Positions 1 through 6,652 of a stretch of DNA of 15,189 nt are shown one piece after another. This DNA comes from Dermatophilaceae bacterium. GTDB lineage: Bacteria > Actinomycetota > Actinomycetes > Actinomycetales > Dermatophilaceae. Location: contig JABFXB010000547.1 of NCBI GenBank assembly GCA_013361975.1, forward strand, positions 1-15,189, in the 5' to 3' direction. Every line of letters begins with the position of its first letter. Position 1 is the stretch's first letter. A program made the position numbers and the translations under genes. The notes beneath the pieces are model-generated. The model saw only the letters and a list, made by a program, of their open reading frames with translations, was not told where the DNA came from and made no database searches.

Positions 1-30
1 TCATCCACGTTGCGATGTGTATCGGATCCC

Positions 31-60
31 TTGACGTGCGCACAAGTGGCGCTCTATAAA
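31..60 (+). promoter_or_regulatory. Sigma-70-type promoter of the sugar transporter operon
   Basis: A TTGACG -35 hexamer at 31-36 and a TATAAA -10 hexamer at 55-60 are separated by 18 bp. This is an unusually good housekeeping-type promoter for such GC-rich DNA. The predicted start point is around 66-68, about 45 bases before the start codon at 112. The AT-rich -10 stands out from its surroundings. The match is seen directly; use of the promoter is inferred. Confidence 0.75.
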
Positions 61-66
61 TCGTCC

Positions 67-90
67 TGACAACGTTGTCACGAGACAACG
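67..90. promoter_or_regulatory. LacI-type operator: overlapping palindromes over the predicted start point
   Basis: TGACAACGTTGTCA at 67-80 is a perfect 14-bp palindrome with a central CG, the usual form of LacI/GalR-family operators. It overlaps a second perfect dyad, CGTTGTC (73-79), ACGA spacer, GACAACG (84-90). The unit GACAACG therefore occurs three times: direct at 68-74 and 84-90, inverted at 73-79. The site lies immediately downstream of the -10 box, where a bound repressor would block transcription. No LacI-family gene is in the window, so the regulator must be elsewhere, perhaps just upstream. Confidence 0.7.
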
Positions 91-111
91 GCAGACAGAG
101 AGGTCTACGCC

Positions 112-1248
112 ATGCACCGCAGCTCTTTCCTCACCTCGTTGCGGCCCGCCGGACGCAGGGCGCTCGTGGCGGTGGCCACCGGCACGCTGGTCCTCGGGGC
201 CGCCGCCTGCGGCAGCTCCGACAGTGGCTCGGGTGGCTCGGGCGGCTCGGGCGACGCCGGCGGAGGCAGCGGCGAGAAGGTCGGTGTCTCCCTCATCACC
301 AAGGACTCGACCAACCCGTTCTTCGTCGCCATGCAGAAGGGCGCCAAGGCCGACGCCGACAAGAACAACGTCACGCTGACGGTGGCCTCCGGCAAGCAGG
401 AGGGTGACGACGCCGGCCAGATCACGGCCATCGAGGACGCCATCGCGCGCGGCGACAAGGGCATTCTCATCACGCCGATGAGCAACGGCGTCAACGCCGC
501 CATGAAGAAGGCGCGCGACGCCGGCCTCTACGTCATCGCCCTCGACACCCCGCCCGACCCGGCCGACACCGTCGACATCACCTTCGCCACCGACAACCGC
601 GCGGCCGGCAAGCTCGACGGCAAGTGGGCCGCAGGCCAGCTCGCGGGCAAGCCCGCCGTCATCGCGCTGCTCGACCTCTTCAACGACAAGATCGTCTCGG
701 TCGACTACAACCGCGACCAGGGCTTCCTCGAGGGCATGGGCATCGACGTCAAGGACCCGAAGAAGAACGGCGACGAGGCCAAGACGGGCAAGTACACCGG
801 CGGCAAGGGCGGCGACTACACCATCGTCTGCAACGAGCCCGGCAACGGCGCCGAGGACGGCGGCCGCACCGCCATGGAGAAGTGCCTGTCGAAGAACCCC
901 GACATCAACCTCGTCTACACGATCAACGAGCCCACCGCGGTCGGCGCCAACGCGGCCCTGCAGGCCCAGGGCAAGACGGCCCTCATCGTCTCGGTCGACG
1001 GCGGCTGCGCCGGCGTCAAGTCGGTCACCGACGGCGTCATCGGGGCCACGGCCCAGCAGTACCCGCTCAAGATGGCGACGCTCGGCATGGAGGCCATCGC
1101 CAAGATCGCCCGGGGTGGCGACAAGCCGAAGGTCTCGCCGGGGCTCGACTTCTACAACACCGGCGTCGCTCTCGTGACCGACAAGAAGGTCGACGGCGTC
1201 GACAGCATCAGCTCCGCAGACGCGGCCAAGATCTGCTGGGGCAACTGA
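112..1248 (+). CDS. frcB: Sugar ABC transporter substrate-binding lipoprotein (FrcB/RbsB-like)
   Basis: This 378-residue protein captures a sugar outside the membrane and delivers it to the permease encoded next. It starts with a basic N-terminus and a hydrophobic stretch ending in GAAAC, so Cys33 is the likely lipid anchor. A Gly/Ser-rich linker follows to about residue 55. The rest is a type I periplasmic-binding fold. Stretches such as STNPFF near the start, VYTINEP and VDGGC in the second lobe, and a C-terminal Cys-Trp-Gly-Asn resemble fructose-binding FrcB proteins as I remember them. The start codon follows a GAGAGG ribosome site at 98-103. It is first in an operon of the order binding protein, permease, ATPase, matching frcBCA. 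The sugar cannot be proved from sequence; ribose, xylose or inositol are alternatives, so the symbol is tentative. Confidence 0.85.
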   Translation: MHRSSFLTSLRPAGRRALVAVATGTLVLGAAACGSSDSGSGGSGGSGDAGGGSGEKVGVSLITKDSTNPFFVAMQKGAKADADKNNVTLTVASGKQEGDDAGQITAIEDAIARGDKGILITPMSNGVNAAMKKARDAGLYVIALDTPPDPADTVDITFATDNRAAGKLDGKWAAGQLAGKPAVIALLDLFNDKIVSVDYNRDQGFLEGMGIDVKDPKKNGDEAKTGKYTGGKGGDYTIVCNEPGNGAEDGGRTAMEKCLSKNPDINLVYTINEPTAVGANAALQAQGKTALIVSVDGGCAGVKSVTDGVIGATAQQYPLKMATLGMEAIAKIARGGDKPKVSPGLDFYNTGVALVTDKKVDGVDSISSADAAKICWGN

Positions 1249-1251
1249 GCC

Positions 1252-2270
1252 ATGACGACCACCCAGTCTGCTGCCGCCGAGTTCGCCCGGCGGCAGCAGA
1301 GCCCCCTGCAGCGAGTGCAGCACCTGCTCCACGGCTACCCGTGGCTCAGCCCGCTGCTCATCCTCGTCATCGCCTTCCTCGCGTTCACCGCGATGAACTC
1401 ACGCTTCGCCACGCCGTCGTCGCTGGGTCTGCTCCTGCAGCAGACCGCCGTCGTGGCCGCGCTGGCGATCGGCCAGACGCTCATCATCCTCACGGCCGGC
1501 ATCGACCTGTCCGTCGGTGCCATCACCATCCTGTCGATGATGGTGATGGCCACCCTCGCCAAGGACGGCGGGATGAACGGCGTCGTGGCGCTGCTCATCG
1601 GGCTGCTGCTGGCCGTCGGGGCGGGCCTGCTCAACGGCCTGCTCGTGACCCGGCTGTCCCTGCCGCCGTTCATCGTCACCCTCGGCACCCTGAGCATCTT
1701 CACGGCGATCGCGCTGCTCTACTCGGGCGGCTCGAGCATCCAGGCCGACCACCTGCCGTCACTCCTCAACTTCCTCGGCGAGGGGTTCGGCCCGCGGGGC
1801 GGCTTCCGCCTCACGTGGGGCGTCATCGTCGTCGGCGTCATGTACGCCGTGGTCGGCTTCGCGCTGTCGCAGACCGCGTGGGGACGCCACGTGTATGCCG
1901 TCGGCGACGACCGTGAGTCGGCCCGCCTGTCGGGTGTGGCCACCCAGCGCGTGCTCCTCACCGTCTACACCGTGGCCGGCCTCATCTACGGCCTCGCGGC
2001 CTGGGTCCTGATCGGCCGCTCCGGCGCCGCGACGCCCAACGCCATCGTCGACGCCAACCTCAACAGCATCACCGCGGTCGTCATCGGCGGCACGAGCCTC
2101 TTCGGAGGTCGCGGGCGGCTCATCGGGACGCTCATCGGCGCCCTGATCGTGCAGTCCCTCCAGTTCGGTCTCTCGCTCGCCGGCATCGACCAGCAGTACC
2201 GCGTCCTCGCCACCGGCGTGCTCGTCATCGTCGCGGTCTCCGTCGACCAGTGGATCAGGAAGGTCAAGGC

Positions 2271-2274
<4 letters not shown>
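1252..2274 (+). CDS. frcC: Sugar ABC transporter permease (FrcC/RbsC-like)
   Basis: This is a 340-residue integral membrane permease of the ribose-type (BPD_transp_2) family. It forms the membrane channel for the sugar bound by the upstream lipoprotein. About the first 30 residues are polar, then many hydrophobic segments follow. The family signature AGIDLSVGAI is near residues 85-95. The late GGTSLFGGRGRLIGTLIGA stretch, thought to contact the ATPase, is also present. The ATG lies 3 bases after the stop of the binding protein with only a weak GGGG upstream, so it is probably translationally coupled. Its stop overlaps the ATPase start by 4 bp (ATGA). Family assignment is firm; fructose specificity is inferred from gene order and the FrcB-like partner. 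Confidence 0.85.
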
Positions 2275-3140
<866 letters not shown>

Positions 3141-3150
3141 GTCCCCCGTC

Positions 3151-3155
3151 AGGAG
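3151..3155 (+). promoter_or_regulatory. Ribosome-binding site fixing the start of the stress protein
   Basis: AGGAG at 3151-3155 lies 4 bases before the ATG at 3160. It favours that start over the in-frame ATG at 3112, which lies inside the ATPase gene and would add 16 residues not expected in this family. Confidence 0.6.
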
Positions 3156-3159
3156 AAGC

Positions 3160-3558
3160 ATGTTCCCCAAGATCGTCGTCGGCTACATCCCGACACCCGA
3201 GGGGGTCGCCGCGCTCGACGCGGCGATCTCCCTCGCTCGGTCGGAGCGGTCGCACCTCACCGTCGTCAACACCGGACGAGACGGCAACTACGCCGACCAG
3301 AGCTTCGCGACGGCGGAGGACATCGACACCATCGACCTCCAGCTCGCCGGGGCCGACATCCCGCACGAGGTGCGCCAGCCGACGTCCGGTCGCACCGCCG
3401 CGGAGGAGATCCTCGGGACCGCGACCGAGACCGGGGCCGACCTCATCGTCATCGGCCTGCGCCGACGGTCACCGGTCGGCAAGCTCGTGACGGGCAGCAC
3501 CGCACAGCAGGTGCTGCTGGACGCCCCGTGCGCCGTCCTGACGGTCAAGGCGCGCTGA
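3160..3558 (+). CDS. Universal stress protein (UspA family)
   Basis: This 132-residue cytoplasmic protein is a single universal stress domain. It opens with a short hydrophobic beta strand (FPKIVVGY). It ends with the family's nucleotide-binding region, GLRRRSPVGKLVTGSTA, followed by a DAPCAVLTVK strand. The Gly-x2-Gly-x9-Gly-Ser spacing of ATP-binding members is only loosely kept, but the RRRSPVGK form is common in actinobacterial members. The gene begins 19 bases after the ATPase stop, so it is probably the last gene of the sugar operon. It may help tie sugar uptake to growth state, but its role here is unknown. Its stop faces the kinase stop with 4 bases between. Confidence 0.85.
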   Translation: MFPKIVVGYIPTPEGVAALDAAISLARSERSHLTVVNTGRDGNYADQSFATAEDIDTIDLQLAGADIPHEVRQPTSGRTAAEEILGTATETGADLIVIGLRRRSPVGKLVTGSTAQQVLLDAPCAVLTVKAR

Positions 3559-3565
3559 CGCGTCA
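3556..3565. repeat. 10-bp palindrome made by two facing stop codons
   Basis: TGACGCGTCA is a perfect palindrome in which the first TGA is the stop of the stress protein (plus strand) and the last three bases are the stop of the histidine kinase (minus strand). The convergent genes are separated by only 4 bases and no room is left for a separate terminator. Confidence 0.6.
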
Positions 3566-4627
3566 CGGCTCCATCGCCACGGGCTGGCGCTGGACCTTCG
3601 GCAGACTCGACTCGGGCTGGCGCGGCAGCACCATCGCCACGTCGGCACCGCCCCACTCCGAGACCCCGAGCCGCACCCAGCCACCTCGCCGGGTGGCCAC
3701 GTCGCGCACGAGTGAGAGCCCGAGGCCCGTCTGCGACAGGTCGTCTCGCGCACCGTCCGTCGTGAGGTCGGGCCAGTGCCCCGCCCCCGAGTGCAGCAGG
3801 TCGCTGCTGAAGCCGCGTCCGGAGTCGGCGACGCCGACGGCGACCGCGCCCTCGAGCGGACGCGCGTAGAGCACCACGGTGTCGTCGTCGCGGTCGGTGT
3901 AGCGCAGGGCGTTCTCGATCATCGTGTCGAGGCAGGCGCGCAGGCGTTCGCTCGCGCACGTCAGCACCTCGTCGGTGGGCTCGACCTGCCAGCGCCGGGT
4001 GGCGACGGCCGACCACCGCTCGGCCGTCTGGCCGAGCAGGCTGTCGAGGTCGACCTCCGTCACCTCGAGGTCGGCGCCGAGGCGCATGCTCCGCACGAGC
4101 CGCTCGCAGACCCGGGTCAGGCGCGCGAGCTCCTCGTCGACGACCCGCAGGTCCTCCAGGTCGTGGCTCTCGCGCGGCCGGTCGAGCATCATCTCGACGT
4201 AGCCGCGGGCGATGGTCAGCGGCGAGCGCATCTCGTGCGAGGTGCGCAGCGTGAGCAGCTCGCGCACCGTCGACTCCGCGCGCTCGCGCGCCGCGCTCGC
4301 GGTCAGGTCGGCCAGGGCCTGCTGGCGCCGCCGCACGTGCCAGATCATCAGGGCCATGAGCAGCAGCATCAGCGGGATCTCGGCGGTCTCCTGCCAGTCG
4401 AGCACCCCTGTCGCCGCGCGGAAGACGATGATCGCGCCGGTCACGAGCGTGAACACGCCCAGGCCGACCCACGTGGCCCGCCGGCTCCACTGCTCGAGCC
4501 CGAAGCACAGCGCGAAGGTGGCCCAGGCGATGTGGTACGGCACGGTCTCGCTGCCGGGGATGGCGACCATCAGCAGCGAGCAGACCGCCGCGACGACGCT
4601 CCACGTCAGCACCATCCGGTGGCGCAT
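3563..4627 (-). CDS. Sensor histidine kinase with four membrane segments
   Basis: This 354-residue kinase is the sensor partner of the response regulator upstream of it. Four hydrophobic segments (about 5-24, 31-48, 51-72 and 83-97) with short loops leave no extracellular sensor domain. No HAMP domain is evident. A charged, helical linker leads to the H-box SHEMRSPLT with His131 as the phosphorylation site. The ATPase domain shows the N-box IENALRYT (Asn239), G1 DSGRG (268-272) and G2 TGLGLSLV (300-307). The ATG at 4627 overlaps the regulator's stop and follows GAGGA at a good distance. A GTG at 4630 is the alternative start. The compact membrane part suggests it senses the membrane or envelope; the signal is unknown. 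Confidence 0.88.
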   Translation of the reverse strand: MRHRMVLTWSVVAAVCSLLMVAIPGSETVPYHIAWATFALCFGLEQWSRRATWVGLGVFTLVTGAIIVFRAATGVLDWQETAEIPLMLLLMALMIWHVRRRQQALADLTASAARERAESTVRELLTLRTSHEMRSPLTIARGYVEMMLDRPRESHDLEDLRVVDEELARLTRVCERLVRSMRLGADLEVTEVDLDSLLGQTAERWSAVATRRWQVEPTDEVLTCASERLRACLDTMIENALRYTDRDDDTVVLYARPLEGAVAVGVADSGRGFSSDLLHSGAGHWPDLTTDGARDDLSQTGLGLSLVRDVATRRGGWVRLGVSEWGGADVAMVLPRQPESSLPKVQRQPVAMEP

Positions 4628-5298
4628 CACGGTTCCTCGTAGAGGCCGTAGCCGACGCCCCGGAGGGTCTCCACCGGGATGTCCTGGCCCAGCTTGCTCC
4701 GCAGGCGCCCCACACAGACCTCGACGACGTTGCTGCCCGGGTCGAGGTCGAGGTGCCACACGTCGTGCAGCAGCTCCTCGCGCCGGCAGGCCTGCCCCTT
4801 GCGCCTCATGAGGTGCGTCAGCAGGGCGAACTCCCGCTCGCTGAGCGACGCGGTGACGTCGCGGAACGTGGCCCGCCGCCGGCCGAGGTCGAGCCGTATG
4901 CCGCCCGCCTCCAGGACGGGGTCGTCGGGATCGGTCCTGGGGGCGCCGACGTTGCGACGCACGCGCGCCAGCAGCTCGGTGAGGCTGAACGGCTTCGCCA
5001 CGACGTCGACCGCGCCGCGGTCGAGCACCTCCACCCGGGTGCCGACGTCCGTGACCCCCGACAGCACGATGACGGGGGTCGTGCGCCGGCTCTGCTGGAT
5101 CGCGTCGAGCACCGTCAGGCCGCTGGCCCCCGGCATCACCAGGTCGAGCACGACGAGGTCGACGTCCACCACCTCGAGACGGTCGATCGCCGCTCGCGCC
5201 GTCGCCGCCGTCACCACCGAGTGTCCCTCCGAGGCCAGCGAGCGCGTCAGCAACCCCCGCACCCGCTCCTCGTCGTCGACAACCATGACCCTCGCCAT
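4627..5298 (-). CDS. OmpR/PhoB-family DNA-binding response regulator
   Basis: This 223-residue transcription regulator pairs with the adjacent kinase. The receiver domain (about 1-118) has the acidic pair Asp8-Asp9, the phosphoacceptor Asp52 in LDLVMP, the switch Ser80 and the conserved Lys102 in AKPF. The winged-helix effector domain (about 128-222) contains SLSEREFALLTHL and the late VCVGRLRSKLG recognition-helix region, ending in RGVGYGL. The ATG at 5298 is set by AAGGAG six bases upstream and by homology starting at the first beta strand. Longer in-frame starts up to 5508 would add residues without family features. It is divergent from the transglycosylase gene, a possible target. Confidence 0.9.
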   Translation of the reverse strand: MARVMVVDDEERVRGLLTRSLASEGHSVVTAATARAAIDRLEVVDVDLVVLDLVMPGASGLTVLDAIQQSRRTTPVIVLSGVTDVGTRVEVLDRGAVDVVAKPFSLTELLARVRRNVGAPRTDPDDPVLEAGGIRLDLGRRRATFRDVTASLSEREFALLTHLMRRKGQACRREELLHDVWHLDLDPGSNVVEVCVGRLRSKLGQDIPVETLRGVGYGLYEEP

Positions 5299-5304
5299 GA
5301 CTGG

Positions 5305-5310
5305 CTCCTT
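5305..5310 (-). promoter_or_regulatory. Ribosome-binding site fixing the response-regulator start
   Basis: On the minus strand AAGGAG lies six bases before the ATG at 5298. This supports the 223-residue form over the longer open frame. Confidence 0.65.
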
Positions 5311-5349
5311 GTCCCCCAGCTGCCCCACAGGCCCCCCAGCCTGTCGACC

Positions 5350-5466
5350 AGTAGAGCAGGACACGGACCGCCCCGGACGCGATGCCCGAGAAGTCCGATC
5401 TGTGACGTCGGGTTCGGGCGCGGACAACCCGATTCGCAGGCGCCCGTGCGCCATCCGCGCTCTACT
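5350..5466. promoter_or_regulatory. Divergent control region with mirrored GCTCTACT boxes
   Basis: The 223-bp gap between the regulator and the transglycosylase holds the octamer GCTCTACT twice. One copy is on the plus strand (5459-5466) pointing to the transglycosylase. The other is on the minus strand (5357 down to 5350) pointing to the regulator. They end 55 and 51 bases before their respective start codons. Both are preceded by a TCC. They could be matching promoter elements or binding half-sites of a shared regulator. Between them is a weak dyad, TCGGGTT (5408-5414) and AACCCGA (5426-5432). No other gene is seen in this gap. Confidence 0.4.
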
Positions 5467-5521
5467 TGAGAAGACACGCGGGCCCGGGGGGTCGGCCTGC
5501 AGCAGCACGGGAGCACGAGGA

Positions 5522-6565
5522 ATGCGTCAGAGGTTGGAACGCCTGGTCGCGGCGGGGGTGGCCGCGGGCCTGGGCTGCGCCCTGCTCACCGGCTCCCCCG
5601 CCCGCGCGGCCGACGACGGCTCGTCGGCCGCGACTCCGGCACCGACCGCCCAGCCGAGCCTCGGCTTCGGCTCGAGCCTCGGCACCACCGCGGCGCCTAC
5701 ACCGACGTCCGGAGCCACGGACTCGGACAGCGGGTCCGACGCCACCCCGGCGCGGCAGGCCGACCCGCTGACGACCCTCGGCGGACTGGGCGGCGTGCTC
5801 GTCACGCCGTTGTTCGAGCGGCTGCTGCTCACGGCCGGCGCGGTGGTGACCGCCCAGCAGGCTCTGCCCGCCGAGCCCGCAAACCCGTCACCGCAGGACG
5901 CGCAGTCGGGTGGCCTCGGCACGGCCCCGCCCGACCCCGCGACGCTCCAGCCGGGCGGGGGCACGAGCGCGACCTCCTCGACGTGGCAGCCGCGGGCCGA
6001 CATCCGGGTGCCGACCGCCGTGGCCGTGCCGCCGAAGGGAGCCCGCAACGGGCCGCTCAGCAAGGAGCAGGTCATCTGGGCTGCCTACACGGCGGCCGCA
6101 GGGAAGAAGCGTTCGTGCCGCATCCCCGTCATGCTGCTGGCCGCCATCGGCGAGGTCGAGTCGTCGTCGTTGCGCGGGCGCCGGCTCGACGCCGCCCACG
6201 ATGCGGTGCCACCGGTCCGGGGCCCGGCGCTCACGGGCGGCAGCTACGCCGCCATCCGCGACAGCGACGGCGGGCGCTACGACGGCGACCCCGTGTGGGA
6301 CCGCGCCGTGGGGCCGATGCAGTTCATCCCGGCCACCTGGCGCATCTGGGGTGCGGACGGCAACGGCGACGGCATACGGGACCCGCAGAACATCGAGGAC
6401 GCCGCGCTCGCGGCGGCGAACTACCTGTGCGCGGGCGGGCGTGACCTGTCGCAGGAGGCGGACCTGCGAGCCGCGGTGCTGTCGTACAACCACTCGCAGC
6501 GCTACCTCTCGACCGTGGTCGGCATCATCCAGGCCGTGACGTCCGGCGCGCTCGCGGGCCCCTGA
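5522..6565 (+). CDS. Secreted lytic transglycosylase (SLT/MltB-like)
   Basis: This 347-residue exported enzyme is predicted to cleave peptidoglycan glycan strands. A basic start and hydrophobic stretch end at SPARA (about residue 29), a typical signal peptidase I site. A low-complexity, Ala/Pro/Thr/Ser-rich region follows to about 160. The catalytic domain begins near 178. IGEVESS carries the likely catalytic Glu213 (Glu211 is an alternative), followed by GPMQFIPATW (264-273) and SYNHSQRYL (321-329). DGNGDGIRD (279-287) is a good EF-hand-like calcium loop, and Cys199 and Cys303 may pair. The ATG at 5522 follows GGGAG at 8 bases. The gene is divergent from the two-component system and is followed by a hairpin. 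Family membership is clear; the exact bond cut is inferred. Confidence 0.85.
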   Translation: MRQRLERLVAAGVAAGLGCALLTGSPARAADDGSSAATPAPTAQPSLGFGSSLGTTAAPTPTSGATDSDSGSDATPARQADPLTTLGGLGGVLVTPLFERLLLTAGAVVTAQQALPAEPANPSPQDAQSGGLGTAPPDPATLQPGGGTSATSSTWQPRADIRVPTAVAVPPKGARNGPLSKEQVIWAAYTAAAGKKRSCRIPVMLLAAIGEVESSSLRGRRLDAAHDAVPPVRGPALTGGSYAAIRDSDGGRYDGDPVWDRAVGPMQFIPATWRIWGADGNGDGIRDPQNIEDAALAAANYLCAGGRDLSQEADLRAAVLSYNHSQRYLSTVVGIIQAVTSGALAGP

Positions 6566-6572
6566 CGGGCGA

Positions 6573-6595
6573 ATCCCCACCCATCTGGTGGGGAT
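6573..6595 (+). terminator. Hairpin after the transglycosylase gene, probable terminator
   Basis: ATCCCCACC (6573-6581) and GGTGGGGAT (6587-6595) form a perfect 9-bp stem with a CATCT loop, starting 7 bases after the stop codon. There is no T-run after it, which is common for actinobacterial terminators. It separates this gene from the sulfate operon. Confidence 0.65.
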
Positions 6596-6608
6596 GGATC
6601 GGATGCCG

Positions 6609-6652
6609 GACCCGTTTGGGTCAAGATAATGACCGGGTATACATTCGATCAC
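6609..6652 (+). promoter_or_regulatory. Sulfate operon promoter with two dyads; transcript probably leaderless
   Basis: TATACA at 6638-6643 is a strong -10 candidate, with a weak -35 TTGGGT at 6616-6621 (16-bp spacer). The predicted start point falls at about 6650-6653, on or next to the ATG at 6653, and no Shine-Dalgarno sequence precedes that ATG. Two perfect inverted repeats overlap the promoter: GACCC-N4-GGGTC (6609-6622) across the -35, and GGTCA-N6-TGACC (6619-6634) in the spacer. The second has the 5-N6-5 layout known for the TetR-type sulfur repressor McbR of Corynebacterium, although its sequence differs. Binding by a sulfur regulator is inference. Confidence 0.5.

Noticed and set aside
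1..1332. A 443-residue open frame on the minus strand opposite the sugar-binding protein, and similar long minus frames at 1986-3170, 5888-8350 and 9012-11855.
   Set aside because: They lie opposite clearly coding genes, are rich in Arg, Val, Gly and Asp as expected from reverse reading of GC-rich codons, and show no family motif.
3776..4642. A 288-residue plus-strand open frame across the histidine kinase.
   Set aside because: It is a mirror frame of the kinase, which has all its catalytic boxes in order; composition is typical of a shadow frame.
5408..5432. Dyad TCGGGTT-N11-AACCCGA as an operator.
   Set aside because: Seven-base arms with an 11-base spacer are expected fairly often in GC-rich DNA; noted only as part of the control region.
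4679..5521. Upstream extension of the transglycosylase frame, adding 281 residues.
   Set aside because: It overlaps the response regulator on the other strand; the ATG at 5522 has a ribosome site and begins a good signal peptide.
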